A DNA stretch of 47,720 bases from the IMG/VR virus record IMGVR_UViG_3300010042_000201, positions 1-47,720 of that record, one strand, 5' to 3'. Made by a program: the position numbers and the translations under genes. The notes beneath the pieces were generated by a model, which ran no database searches, was not told the DNA's origin, and saw only the letters and a list, made by a program, of their open reading frames with translations. Source of the stretch: a virus. This document shows positions 1 to 7,395 of the stretch, piece after piece. Position 1 is the first letter of the stretch, and each line of letters opens with the position of its first letter.

Positions 1-243
1 TTAGCTGAGCTCACCCTTAAGGTCCTCGGCGTGAAACGATAGGCGCAAGTGGGTTTTGTTTTGTTCGTCGCAAACGAACATGTCGTATCGACCGGTCTGC
101 CAGAGAGACAGGCCCTGATCCTTAAGCATCGCCCCGGTAATGCGAACGGCATGAGCTTTGACGTCATCGGCAGTAGCGCACTCGATACCCTCTTGGTCCG
201 GTACGAAGTCACCGTTGATGATGTGAAAAAAGTATCGGGCCAT
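1..243 (-). CDS. DUF6894-type small protein
   Basis: This 80-residue protein opens with MARYFFHI and has a D-x-E-G-I-E segment near residue 20 and an acidic C-terminus. That pattern is what I know from the DUF6894 family, which is abundant in Rhizobium and Devosia relatives and has no assigned function. It starts at an ATG and its stop codon is the first three bases of the window, so the gene is complete. It lies in the part that looks like host chromosome, on the same strand as two further small genes. The family name is recognised by sequence pattern only; no biochemical role can be given. Confidence 0.75.
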   Translation of the reverse strand: MARYFFHIINGDFVPDQEGIECATADDVKAHAVRITGAMLKDQGLSLWQTGRYDMFVCDEQNKTHLRLSFHAEDLKGELS

Positions 244-311
244 GGTCGCGTTCCGGTGCAGGGTAAGTTCAAACCCCGCGGCGCCCGTCTGGTTTCATGC
301 TCTAATACAAG

Positions 312-509
312 CTATCGGGTTCGGTCGACGATTTGAGCGTACCTGAGCAAAAGTTGTTGCGACTGCCGCCGGACCTCGAACATCTCAACTGTGTGTTGTC
401 GCATCGCTTGTGCATTGCGCTGCGCCACCGCTCGGAGCATGGCGGCCTCAGTCGTTGCGTCAAGCGCCGCTTGCTTCACCCGTCTAATCCGAGCATCAAG
501 GTCATCCAA
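312..509 (-). CDS. Small helical hypothetical protein
   Basis: A 65-residue frame beginning at a TTG codon, rich in Arg, Gln and Ala, with a continuous heptad-like helical run (residues 10-60). I do not recognise a family. It lies between two other minus-strand small genes of similar style, which mildly supports it. No convincing ribosome site decides the start. It may be a chance frame. Confidence 0.35.
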   Translation of the reverse strand: MDDLDARIRRVKQAALDATTEAAMLRAVAQRNAQAMRQHTVEMFEVRRQSQQLLLRYAQIVDRTR

Positions 510-607
510 AACACCGGCACCCTCAGTTGAAGCCGCACTTTTTTCTGCTTGCAGTCAGTCAAGTAGGCAAATGACAAATGGCGCGAATGCCTGCCGCTGC
601 AGAATGA

Positions 608-829
608 TCACAAGACGGAGTTGGTTCCCCTCCCAGCTGTCCGAGCGCGGAGCTGGGCTGACCTAGTCCGTGTCAGTTCCGCCCGCAATCGAACCGCCTC
701 CGCTTCTGCTCGCTGTAACCGCAGCTTGAGGACGCAAAGGCGCGTTTCCTCGCGAAGGAGTGCTGCTTCTGCCCGAATAGCGGCCGCAATGCTTTTGACC
801 GCCTCTAGTTGTACCGTTGGATCGGACAT
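608..829 (-). CDS. Small coiled-coil hypothetical protein
   Basis: A 73-residue protein starting at an ATG. Residues 8-60 are an Ala/Glu/Arg-rich helix with leucines spaced as in a coiled coil, followed by a basic tail. There is no recognisable domain. It resembles the preceding small frame in composition and has the same orientation. Function unknown; it could act by dimerising with a partner, but nothing in the sequence says which. Confidence 0.4.
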   Translation of the reverse strand: MSDPTVQLEAVKSIAAAIRAEAALLREETRLCVLKLRLQRAEAEAVRLRAELTRTRSAQLRARTAGRGTNSVL

Positions 830-982
830 GACGTTTCAGTGATTCCCACGCACCTTGACCGTGAGGAGAATGAAGAAGCGAACACCTGTCCAGCCTCGCA
901 GGTTACGCTCACTAACATATGTGGATGATCCACAGTGGCTTTTGGGCGACGTTACATTGTCTCAGGACTGGAGCGCACCACT

Positions 983-1192
983 ATGGCCTATCGGCAAGAC
1001 AGCCGCGTCGATGAAATTAGGGAGACGTGGGCAATTACCCTCGCGGAGGCCAAGACTTTGCAACTATCGGCCGCCGAAACAATCGAGCAACGAAAGGCAA
1101 TGCAGATCGACCTTGACCGGCAATGCAGCGCCGGCTGGGAGTCGCTCAGACTTATCCGTCAACGACTGGCTCAAATTCCACACGCGACTTAG
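983..1192 (+). CDS. Small hypothetical protein
   Basis: The frame can be extended upstream to 935, but the ATG at 983 has a GGAG about nine bases before it, so I prefer that start (69 residues). The product is mostly helical and charged, with no recognised motif. It converges on the Crp/Fnr-type gene and overlaps its 3' end by about 40 bases tail to tail, which makes a shared terminator unlikely. Probably a real small gene, function unknown. Confidence 0.45.
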   Translation: MAYRQDSRVDEIRETWAITLAEAKTLQLSAAETIEQRKAMQIDLDRQCSAGWESLRLIRQRLAQIPHAT

Positions 1193-1940
1193 AGTTCGCA
1201 GGTCCCACCCACTTAGGCATCCGGAGATACGTCGGATCGAATTCGCCGATCTCCACCAGCAGGTCCCAATCTTTAATGGTGATCAGGTCGCGTTCCCAGC
1301 CCAATACGTTCTGGCTACGCAGCTTCTGAACGACGCGATTGGTGTGAACTGTCGATAAGGCCAAGCACTCACTGAGGATTATCTGATTGATCGGAAGATG
1401 GAAGCTGCCGTCTCTGTCAGCTTTGCCGATCTGAGCCAGCCGAAGATACATTTCGCAGACGAGGTGGGCGAGGTGCTGATGTCCTTGCAGGCTGCCCATG
1501 ACGAACGTCCAACGGCGATGGGCTCCTGCATCTATCAACGTGTTGAGCCAGAGCATCCGGGTAAGTCGCGGATGATCCTCCGTGATGCGAGCGAGCGCGG
1601 CATGGGATACCGTCGCAATGTGGCATGTGCTGATAGCGCCGATGCTATGATCCATGGGCTTCATCAAAAAGCTATGTAGGTCCACGAAGTCACCGGAAAC
1701 ATGAAGCGCGGTGATCTGCCGTTTCCCCTCAACGCTTATATTGTAGCGTCCAGCAAAACCGCTCAGCAGCAAGCAGCTGTGGTGCGACATCGTGCCTTCA
1801 GCCACAATGTCTTCGCCAGGGTGAATTTCTTGAATGCTCGAAGCGGCGTCCTCAAGGGACCGCTGTTCGTCGTTCGAAAGCTCCCCGTAATTCAGCAGCT
1901 TATTGAAGAGCGGTTGGACGACAGGCGTGGCGGAAGCCAT
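1152..1940 (-). CDS. Crp/Fnr-family transcriptional regulator
   Basis: A 262-residue protein with the usual Crp/Fnr layout. Residues about 25-115 form a cyclic-nucleotide-binding-type beta roll (HPGEDIVAEG, then HVSGDFVDLHSF). A long dimerisation helix follows, and then a winged helix-turn-helix at about 175-225 (LSECLALSTVHTNRVVQKLR). There is no N-terminal cysteine cluster like that of Fnr, so an iron-sulphur oxygen sensor is unlikely. Homologues of this shape are common in Hyphomicrobiales and regulate stress or nutrient genes; the effector here is unknown. It starts at an ATG and faces the long non-coding stretch 1941-2518, where its promoter must lie. Confidence 0.85.
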   Translation of the reverse strand: MASATPVVQPLFNKLLNYGELSNDEQRSLEDAASSIQEIHPGEDIVAEGTMSHHSCLLLSGFAGRYNISVEGKRQITALHVSGDFVDLHSFLMKPMDHSIGAISTCHIATVSHAALARITEDHPRLTRMLWLNTLIDAGAHRRWTFVMGSLQGHQHLAHLVCEMYLRLAQIGKADRDGSFHLPINQIILSECLALSTVHTNRVVQKLRSQNVLGWERDLITIKDWDLLVEIGEFDPTYLRMPKWVGPANSKSRVEFEPVVDG

Positions 1941-2518
1941 AGCGCTCCTCCCATTGGGGCAAGAGCAAAGACGCTTCTCTCAGCCGTTTGCGCCCTCAAA
2001 TGCTGCAAACGATGACCGGGAGGTTAGCACAATTAACATGGCCAAGGTTTTACCTGTGATACTTGGCAGCACTTTCTCCACAGCCGTTCTGCGAGAGCAG
2101 CACTAGAAGAAAGTCGGCACTCCTCTCGTATCCGGAGAGACTTGGGACAGCAGCAGGAGCGCGCAACAGCCGCTCCCCTACATTCGTTTTGGCTGCCTAA
2201 CTGCTCTTCTTCAGCTTTAATCCTGCAAGCGGGTGTGTTGGCCGAGGTCAGAATCCGATCGACGCAGCCAAGTCACCTTGAGCCTGCGCTAAGCCCGTGA
2301 ACAAACGAGCAATGGATTCGCCAACGAATTTGGAAAGTGCTACATACAATCAGTTTATCCGATTCTCGGATAGACAAACCGGCCCCCCGTGATCAGACGG
2401 AAAGCCGGTTTTTGGATCGTCCGAGCCGGTGAGGGCTCTAATTTGTGCACATGGGATTTATAGACACTACCGTGTCACTAAATCAAGACCTCATCGGCTC
2501 ATATCAAGGAAACTTTAT
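1941..2518. other. Non-coding interval between divergent genes
   Basis: No convincing gene is visible here. It separates the Crp/Fnr-type gene from the small HTH gene and must hold the promoters of both. It also contains two adjacent hairpins (2356-2413), listed separately. I looked for tRNA or other known RNA signatures and an FNR-type box and saw none. Confidence 0.5.
2356..2413 (+). terminator. Tandem hairpins with T-run
   Basis: The first element is a perfect 7-bp inverted repeat, TATCCGA-TTC-TCGGATA (2356-2372). Three bases later comes AAACCGGC (2376-2383), paired with GCCGGTTT (2404-2411) around an inner CCGT/ACGG stem, and the second arm runs into TTTTT. The second hairpin has the form of an intrinsic terminator read rightward. 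It lies about 105 bases before the HTH gene, so it could also be a leader structure or the end of a small RNA. Confidence 0.5.
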
Positions 2519-2719
2519 ATGACCGCAGTACCTCAGGAAACCTACCGGCTGACATATCAGGATGCCATCGACGTATGGTTGAGGCATGAAGCAGGAGAGT
2601 ACCAACACAACATTGCCGCCGCTTTTGGGGTAAACCCAGGTCGCATCAATGACGTGTTGAAGAGCAGAAAACACCTTGGTAGCGAGCAAGCGGCGTTGGC
2701 CCGCCGGAGTGCTGCATAA
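2519..2719 (+). CDS. Small helix-turn-helix protein
   Basis: A 66-residue protein. The ATG at 2519 has an AAGGAA about nine bases upstream, which favours it over the longer frame from 2429. Residues 26-47 read as a helix-turn-helix (NIAAAFGVNPGRINDVL), the type that samples DNA in small resolvase-like or sigma-like domains. Similar small proteins with a VNPGR-N-x-V-L signature are widespread in Rhizobiales without known function. Its stop overlaps the start of the next gene by one base (TAATG), so the two are translated together. A DNA-binding partner or regulator of the next protein is a reasonable guess. Confidence 0.65.
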   Translation: MTAVPQETYRLTYQDAIDVWLRHEAGEYQHNIAAAFGVNPGRINDVLKSRKHLGSEQAALARRSAA

Positions 2720-2997
2720 TGGCCAACTTTTTCGTCACTTACGACCTGAACGGCTCTCGCCCTTCTCATCGAGAGATGGACGACCATCTGCACAAGGTAA
2801 CAGCATATCGTGCGCGGGTGTTAGAAACCGTTTGGTGGGTCGATTATCACGGCACCGCTGGGGAGCTTCGCAATCAGGTCCAAACCATCCTGGGTAGAGA
2901 GGACCTCTTGTTGGTGATCGAAGCTAAGGATGCGGCATGGACCAACCTGCTCGTTGATAACAATGGGCTTATCAAAGCTTGGCGTAATGCCGCTTAA
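2719..2997 (+). CDS. Cas2/VapD-like fold (SinR-type) small protein
   Basis: A 92-residue protein starting with a strand of the type FFVTYDLN and carrying a tryptophan-rich second strand (VWWVDY). A later LLLVIEA strand is followed by an A-A-W motif. This succession (beta-Y-D-L, helix, W-containing beta, helix, beta) is what I associate with small SinR-annotated proteins of the Cas2/VapD ferredoxin-like superfamily. Members of that superfamily include CRISPR adaptation proteins and RNA-cleaving VapD toxins; most standalone copies are unstudied. It is coupled to the HTH gene upstream. There is no CRISPR array in the window, so a CRISPR role is unlikely. Confidence 0.6.
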   Translation: MANFFVTYDLNGSRPSHREMDDHLHKVTAYRARVLETVWWVDYHGTAGELRNQVQTILGREDLLLVIEAKDAAWTNLLVDNNGLIKAWRNAA

Positions 2998-3013
2998 CTC
3001 TGGGCATTAAAGC

Positions 3014-3041
3014 GGGAGAGCGTCGTCATCGACGCCCTCCC
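3014..3041 (+). terminator. Hairpin after the HTH/Cas2-like pair
   Basis: GGGAG-A-GCGTCG and CGACGC-C-CTCCC pair around a TCAT loop, giving a strong stem 17 bases after the stop codon of the preceding gene. The following bases (TTGTCG) form only a weak T-tract. It may also serve the convergent minus-strand gene that ends at 3066. Confidence 0.5.
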
Positions 3042-3065
3042 TTGTCGTCGCAATCAAAACGCGCC

Positions 3066-3377
3066 TTAATAAAACTCATTCTTCCATAGCCGGATTGTCC
3101 GCATGCCGGCAGGGCGGCGCAGCATAAGGCTGCCGCGATCATGCTCCGTCACAACAATGAAGTGCACCGCCATGCGACCGCTGACGCGACAATGCCCGCA
3201 GCGAGGCGGCGGCTCATACACCTTCATCTCCTCGCCCCAGATATCGACAACGTCAGCCGCTAGGAACGTGGTCTGCCGCTTACACGCCCGACACGTGTAA
3301 ACGAGCGCTCGACTGTCTTCGACGAGGTGCTTGAGGCGAACAGCATCGAGCTTGCGCCTGCTGGGCGTCATGCTCAT
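3066..3377 (-). CDS. Small zinc-ribbon-like protein
   Basis: A 103-residue basic protein with two cysteine pairs, C-R-A-C near residue 30 and C-G-H-C near residue 60. That spacing suits a zinc ribbon. The C-terminal half is rich in Arg and aromatic residues and could contact nucleic acid. Related short proteins occur in Hyphomicrobiales genomes and phages without known role. Its ATG overlaps the stop of the small upstream gene by four bases (ATGA), so the two form a coupled unit. Confidence 0.55.
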   Translation of the reverse strand: MSMTPSRRKLDAVRLKHLVEDSRALVYTCRACKRQTTFLAADVVDIWGEEMKVYEPPPRCGHCRVSGRMAVHFIVVTEHDRGSLMLRRPAGMRTIRLWKNEFY

Positions 3378-3538
3378 TTCGCGGCGCCATCAGCCTCATG
3401 TTCATCCCGCAGCGCTTCCCGCACCACGTCGGGCGGATGCCCGGTAAGCCGGATGATATCGCCTGCCGTCAGATAGCTATGACCGGCCTTCAAGCTGCGG
3501 ATCTGGGAAGCGGGTGTCCGCTCGTTCTCTTTTGCCAT
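3374..3538 (-). CDS. 54-residue hypothetical protein
   Basis: A short frame of 54 codons from an ATG at 3538 to a TGA that overlaps the next start codon by four bases. The product begins MAKENERTPASQ, continues with a helix-turn-helix-like stretch (about residues 20-45, LTAGDIIRLTGHPPDVVRE) and ends in an acidic tail. The ATGA coupling to the zinc-ribbon gene is the main support. It could be a small DNA-binding protein. Confidence 0.5.
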   Translation of the reverse strand: MAKENERTPASQIRSLKAGHSYLTAGDIIRLTGHPPDVVREALRDEHEADGAAK

Positions 3539-3594
3539 TTTGATTCCTCAACTGGCGTGATAATGAGAACAAAGAAAGAACGAATGAGGCTACC

Positions 3595-3858
3595 ATGTCA
3601 ACGGACACCATCCCCAAGCCCACCAAATTGATCGTGCTTGCCGCCTTTGCCCGCGACGAGGAAGGCGAGCTGCAGCCCGCTTTCGAGCCGCGCGAAATGC
3701 AGTCCGAGGACACCGCCAAGATACAGGCGCGACTGCTCGCATCTTCAGGCAAATACGAAGGTGTTCTCGCCTGGTGGCGCTCGGCCGATCTCGTCAACGG
3801 CGAGTTTGGCGAGCCGGTGATCCTGCACGAGTGGGGTCAAGTCCCCGAGATGGAATAG
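3595..3858 (+). CDS. Hypothetical protein, 87 residues
   Basis: An acidic 87-residue protein starting at an ATG with GAGG eight bases upstream. It contains a K-L-I-V-L-A-A-F strand near the start and a W-W segment near residue 60. Similar short proteins with the FEPREMQSEDTA style appear in Hyphomicrobiales prophages as hypotheticals. It is divergent from the pair at 3066-3538 and converges on the lysis operon, near the presumed left end of the prophage. No function can be assigned. Confidence 0.55.
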   Translation: MSTDTIPKPTKLIVLAAFARDEEGELQPAFEPREMQSEDTAKIQARLLASSGKYEGVLAWWRSADLVNGEFGEPVILHEWGQVPEME

Positions 3859-3911
3859 GATTAGCGGCCCTAAGGACCGGGCAACAGAGAGAAATCACCA
3901 CTCTCATGTCG

Positions 3912-4352
3912 TCAGCTCATGCCACGCCAGACACTCAGCCCGGAGTTCACCAGCCAGATAACGGCGCCTATCGCGGCTGCGATGACCAGCCAGCCGATCT
4001 TGGCGGCCGTGCCGTTCACGCCCTTGCGGAGCGAGCGCAGGAACATGAAATCGCGGCGCGCCTCGTCCTCATGCTCTGCCTGGTCCAGGCGCAGGCCGGC
4101 GTCACCGAGAACGTCCACCATCACCGCCCTGAGCTGGGCAATCTGTTGCGGGGTGAACGTCTTGGAGCCGTCGACGAGGGCCGTGAGCACGCGGGATTGA
4201 GCTTCCCTGTCATGCTCCAGCAGTTCGATGCGCTGCCCTTGGCTCATCTTGTTGCGGCCGAGCGCGCCGCCTTGGTTCAGTTCCGCCGACATTGGCGCTC
4301 CAGATTTTGCTGGGGTGGAATGGGCCGTGACGCGGCGGCGGGTCGGTTTCAT
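3912..4352 (-). CDS. Membrane protein at the end of the lysis operon
   Basis: A 146-residue protein with a polar, mostly helical body and one hydrophobic segment at about residues 120-138 (WLVIAAAIGAVIWLV), so it is probably anchored by its C-terminus. Its ATG at 4352 overlaps the stop of the Rz1-like gene by four bases. An internal ATG (residue 21) could also be used. Position after endolysin, holin and spanins suggests an accessory lysis or superinfection role, but no known family was recognised. Confidence 0.6.
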   Translation of the reverse strand: MKPTRRRVTAHSTPAKSGAPMSAELNQGGALGRNKMSQGQRIELLEHDREAQSRVLTALVDGSKTFTPQQIAQLRAVMVDVLGDAGLRLDQAEHEDEARRDFMFLRSLRKGVNGTAAKIGWLVIAAAIGAVIWLVNSGLSVWRGMS

Positions 4353-4657
4353 TGGGCCAGGCCGGCCCGTTGATCTTCATTGAAGCGATAGCATCGGCGC
4401 TTGGAGGCATTGGCCGCGTCAAGCTGGGCCCGCTCCCGGCTCAGTGCTGTGGTCGCCTCCTGCCCCGCGAACAGCGCGGCGTGAGGCGTATCAATCCCGC
4501 ACTCGGCAGGCTGGTCCGCAAGGACGATGCCGGCGGCAGCAAGGCCAACCCGGGCGCCCGCGTCAATCTGTGCCTGGCGCGCCGCGCTGCTGCAGGCTGA
4601 TAATGTCAGCATCGCTAAGAGGACAGCTCCGCCCTTCAATCGCCAGTTGATGCTCAT
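4349..4657 (-). CDS. Rz1-like outer-membrane spanin lipoprotein
   Basis: A 102-residue product from the ATG at 4657. It begins with a short basic stretch, then a hydrophobic run ending in L-S-A-C (cysteine 22), which is a lipobox, so the mature protein should be attached to a membrane as a lipoprotein. Its first 95 bases overlap the Rz-like gene in another frame, the classic nested arrangement of i-spanin and o-spanin genes. It would pair with the Rz-like protein to fuse inner and outer membranes in the last step of lysis. The frame stays open upstream to 4933, but that extension lacks a signal sequence. Confidence 0.75.
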   Translation of the reverse strand: MSINWRLKGGAVLLAMLTLSACSSAARQAQIDAGARVGLAAAGIVLADQPAECGIDTPHAALFAGQEATTALSRERAQLDAANASKRRCYRFNEDQRAGLAQ

Positions 4658-4979
4658 AGGCCTGAACCTCCTCTTCGAATTGTGCTTCTGCCGCCTGTGC
4701 TGCGCGCTGGCTGGCGTCGAGAGCTTCCCGGTAAATGCGCAGCGCCTCGGCGCTCGCCCGGCTCTGACGGGCTCGCTCCGCCTGCTCTGCCCGGTTCGCG
4801 GCATCCATGGTCCGGATGGCACATGCGGCGTCGGCCGTGGCCGTGGCTTCGCGGATGATCGAGGGCCGATCGACCCAAGCGAACTTGACGCCATGGCCGA
4901 GCCACCCGGCGGTGAAGGCTGGCACGGCGCCAATGAGCAGCACGGCCACCGGGGAAATGGATGTGAGAAAGCGCAGCAT
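4563..4979 (-). CDS. Rz-like inner-membrane spanin
   Basis: A 138-residue protein with an N-terminal membrane segment (about residues 8-28). A long Ala/Glu/Gln-rich coiled coil (about 45-112) reaches into the periplasm. This is the build of an i-spanin. The gene directly follows the holin candidate (stop and start adjacent at 4979/4980), and its 3' part contains the start of the lipoprotein partner. Sequence identity to known Rz proteins is low, as usual; the assignment rests on architecture and position. Confidence 0.75.
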   Translation of the reverse strand: MLRFLTSISPVAVLLIGAVPAFTAGWLGHGVKFAWVDRPSIIREATATADAACAIRTMDAANRAEQAERARQSRASAEALRIYREALDASQRAAQAAEAQFEEEVQAYEHQLAIEGRSCPLSDADIISLQQRGAPGTD

Positions 4980-5288
4980 CTATTCCTCCGATGGCGTGGC
5001 GGGCGTTCCGGGCGTGGGCTCGGAAGGCGATGATTTCGGGGAATAGGGCAGCGCTGACTTGGTGACCCAGATCGCGGTCAAGTCCTGCACCGTAGCGAAG
5101 CCGGCATAGATCAGGCCCGACCCGAAGATGGCCCAGATCAGGCCGACGGCGATCGTCTCATTGGTGCGGCTGTCCGGTCCCTGGACAATGATCCACAGCA
5201 GGTAGAACGAGACACCGATGATGGCGATCAGGACCGAGCGGCGCCACGTCCAGCCTGGCTCGCCGCTCGGTTTCGCTTCGCGCGCCAT
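4980..5288 (-). CDS. Holin-like two-span membrane protein
   Basis: A 102-residue protein with a charged N-terminus, two hydrophobic segments (about residues 18-36 and 46-66) and a Pro/Ser/Glu-rich soluble tail. Small size, two spans and position between endolysin and spanin genes fit a holin, which forms the membrane lesion that releases the endolysin. No named holin family was recognised. The tail is more acidic than in most holins. Confidence 0.65.
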   Translation of the reverse strand: MAREAKPSGEPGWTWRRSVLIAIIGVSFYLLWIIVQGPDSRTNETIAVGLIWAIFGSGLIYAGFATVQDLTAIWVTKSALPYSPKSSPSEPTPGTPATPSEE

Positions 5289-5289
5289 C

Positions 5290-5829
5290 TCAGCCCTCGC
5301 TCATCACCGGCTGGCCGGAGCCGGTCAGCACGGGAAGGTCATATCGGCTGTCGTTCGGCACCTTGCCGGTCGGCCAGCGGAACGTGACGAAGTCGCTCTC
5401 GCGATAGGGCGAGATCTTCACCTGATCATCCTGGTTGGCGCCGAGGACGGCGAGGCGTCCATCTGCATAGCGGCCGACGACGATGCCGACGTGACCCCCG
5501 CCCTTCCGCTTCTTCACGGCAATGGCGCCATAGGCGGGCCGGGACAACGCGGTGCCATAAGGGAGGTAGCTCAGCGCCGCGGCTGGCTTTGCCGGCGTGG
5601 GGAGAGCGATGGGCAGGCCGAGGCGCAACGCCTGTTCCCGGCCCCGCTTGAGCCACAGCGTCAGGGCAGAAGCGCACCAGGGCGTCTCGTCATCGCTGAA
5701 CCAGGGCACGCCAATGGCGGCCCATATCCCGACGATGCGGGGATTGTGCTTGATCCCCTTGATTTCCTTTTCGCCGATCCACGAACGTGCTTCGGCAACC
5801 CAAGGCAGCTCGGGCTGTTGATTGGCCAT
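5290..5829 (-). CDS. Endolysin, TIGR02594/CHAP-like cysteine hydrolase
   Basis: A 179-residue protein of the TIGR02594 type, a papain-like (NlpC/P60-CHAP) fold used by phages of Gram-negative bacteria to cut peptidoglycan. The presumed catalytic cysteine is Cys52 in E-T-P-W-C-A-S, and the histidine is His113 in G-G-G-H-V-G-I-V. No signal peptide is visible, so it would need the holin for release. It is the first gene of the lysis module. The divergent lipoprotein gene begins about 95 bases away. Confidence 0.85.
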   Translation of the reverse strand: MANQQPELPWVAEARSWIGEKEIKGIKHNPRIVGIWAAIGVPWFSDDETPWCASALTLWLKRGREQALRLGLPIALPTPAKPAAALSYLPYGTALSRPAYGAIAVKKRKGGGHVGIVVGRYADGRLAVLGANQDDQVKISPYRESDFVTFRWPTGKVPNDSRYDLPVLTGSGQPVMSEG

Positions 5830-5923
5830 CTTGGCCTCCTGTGATGTTGAATGAAGAAGAGACGCCGCCTTGACTCTTGGTCAGGGGAACGATTGATTGA
5901 CCCCACTACTTGGGGGAAAGATC

Positions 5924-6274
5924 TTGTTCAATAAATCTGCATTTGCCGCAGCGATTGCTGTGGTGTCACTTGGCGCCTGCGCAAAAGCGCCGGAGTCGAT
6001 CGCACCTTCCTACGTCTCAGAGGTGCCGTATCAGGGATATACCTGCGAGCAGCTCGGCCAGGAACGGGCGCGGCTTGAGCAGGCTTACACCACGACAGCA
6101 CAAGCCCAGAACGATGCCCGCACCGGAGACGCTTGGGGCGTATTCCTGATCGGTATGCCGACGTCGAGCCTGTCAGGCGGCAACGTGGCGGCTGAAGTCG
6201 CGAGCGTCAAAGGCCAGATGACAGCAGTGGACAAGACGATCATCGCAAAGAACTGCGCACGGCTGCCGAGTTGA
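5924..6274 (+). CDS. Small lipoprotein on the opposite strand
   Basis: The frame can run from 5897, but a TTG at 5924 has GGGGGAAAG just upstream and gives a normal lipoprotein signal: a lysine, a hydrophobic stretch, then L-G-A-C. The mature protein (about 98 residues) has two further cysteines and a helical middle. A segment reading I-G-M-P-T-S-S-L-S-G-G-N recurs in lipoproteins of this kind that I have seen in Rhizobiales genomes and prophages. It sits alone on the plus strand between the tail genes and the lysis module. It is likely expressed from the lysogen and may alter the cell envelope. Confidence 0.7.
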   Translation: MFNKSAFAAAIAVVSLGACAKAPESIAPSYVSEVPYQGYTCEQLGQERARLEQAYTTTAQAQNDARTGDAWGVFLIGMPTSSLSGGNVAAEVASVKGQMTAVDKTIIAKNCARLPS

Positions 6275-6299
6275 TTTGATCGCTCTCCGCATGAAGGAC

Positions 6300-6333
6300 G
6301 GCGCCGGCAAGGCCAACCACCACAGCCGGCGCC
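6300..6333. terminator. GC-rich hairpin between convergent genes
   Basis: GGCGCCGGC (6300-6308) and GCCGGCGCC (6325-6333) form a perfect 9-bp stem between the lipoprotein gene (plus) and the last tail gene (minus). There is no T-run on either side, so termination would need Rho, or the hairpin protects the 3' end. Confidence 0.4.
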
Positions 6334-6363
6334 CGGACGCAGTGCGCGAATATTGCTTTGCCG

Positions 6364-7395
6364 CTAAATCCCGAACGCCACGGTCATATAGTCACTGCTC
6401 GGCAGGCCCGGCTCGCTCAGCGCAGTCCAGTTCTGACCATTGACACTGGTCGATAAGCCGCCATTGCCCCAGTGCACGAACCAGGTGCCGTCGAGCTGAT
6501 ACCCGGACCGGGCCCGGCTCTCGGCCCCTTTATAGGGATCGTCCCCCGGATCGCTCCAGGTCAAGGCATCGGTCGAAGTCAGCCAGGTCGCGACCCCGCC
6601 GGCAAAGTAGCGACCCGACACACCCAGGAGCTTGTCGAGCGACGGACTGCCCGGCAGAGAGCGCGCCGTGAATGCGCCAAGACCCGTCCGCGAGGCGAGC
6701 TTGGCGCCGCCGGCAATGACAAAGACCGAGCCGACACACAGCGCTGCCGCAATGGCACTGCCCGAGAAGGCGCTGTTATAGCTGGTCCAGGCGCTGCGCG
6801 GATTGACGGCACCGAAAAGCTGCCCGTCATTGCCAACGGCGATGAAGCCTGGTGCGCCGCCGGCAAGCGCCGTCGCGCTGCTGGAAAAGCCCACATTGGC
6901 GTAGGCGTCCCAGTCATCGCCATCGTCGGAGACGGCAACTTCGCCCGTGCTCGACAGCGCCACGATCTGGCTGCCATTGCTGGCGAGGCCCACAATGCCC
7001 CGAAAGCCGCTGGTGCCCTTCGTCCCTTCGATCCCGAGGACAATCTGCCGCCAGACCGGATTCGGTCCAGCCTCGGCCGCAAACACGACGGCACGGGCAT
7101 TGTCGCCATTATCGAGCAGCCGGCCGCCGACATAGACCTTGCCGCCCCATTGCAGCCGACAGACGGGCTCGAAGGCGCCGGACTGATCGACACCGCCGCG
7201 CGCGTAAAGCGCCAGGTCGCCACGGGCGCGGCGGCGCAGGAAGGCAAGGCTATCGTCTGCGGCATAGATCAGCGCCGCACGCGCCGGCTCGCCACCGGCA
7301 AAACTCAAGGTGCCGGACATGGCAAAGTGCCGCGTGTCGGCGGACAACAGGCCAGTCCGCCCGAACATCGCGGCCGGCGACAGGTTCGGGATCAT
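6364..7395 (-). CDS. Beta-propeller-like phage tail protein
   Basis: A 343-residue protein rich in Gly, Ser and Ala. It has recurring short strands that end in patterns such as S-D-D-G-D-D-W, S-T-D-A-L-T-W and S-V-N-G-Q-N-W. These Asp/Asn-box-like units spaced about 40-60 residues apart are typical of BNR/sialidase-type beta propellers. No catalytic residues of a sialidase can be assigned. It is the last gene of the tail cluster and overlaps the previous gene by four bases. It probably forms a peripheral, perhaps receptor- or glycan-binding, part of the tail. Confidence 0.6.
   Translation of the reverse strand: MIPNLSPAAMFGRTGLLSADTRHFAMSGTLSFAGGEPARAALIYAADDSLAFLRRRARGDLALYARGGVDQSGAFEPVCRLQWGGKVYVGGRLLDNGDNARAVVFAAEAGPNPVWRQIVLGIEGTKGTSGFRGIVGLASNGSQIVALSSTGEVAVSDDGDDWDAYANVGFSSSATALAGGAPGFIAVGNDGQLFGAVNPRSAWTSYNSAFSGSAIAAALCVGSVFVIAGGAKLASRTGLGAFTARSLPGSPSLDKLLGVSGRYFAGGVATWLTSTDALTWSDPGDDPYKGAESRARSGYQLDGTWFVHWGNGGLSTSVNGQNWTALSEPGLPSSDYMTVAFGI

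Noticed and set aside
1941-2518. tRNA or attachment site for the prophage
   Set aside because: No cloverleaf-like arrangement or repeat of the sequence around 47700 was seen; the left attachment site could not be located.
2719-2997. CRISPR system suggested by the Cas2-like protein
   Set aside because: No repeat-spacer array and no cas1 or effector gene were found in the window, so a CRISPR locus is not supported.
4657-4933. Longer start for the Rz1-like lipoprotein (194 residues)
   Set aside because: The upstream part is the out-of-frame reading of the Rz gene and would hide the signal sequence; the start at 4657 gives a normal lipobox.
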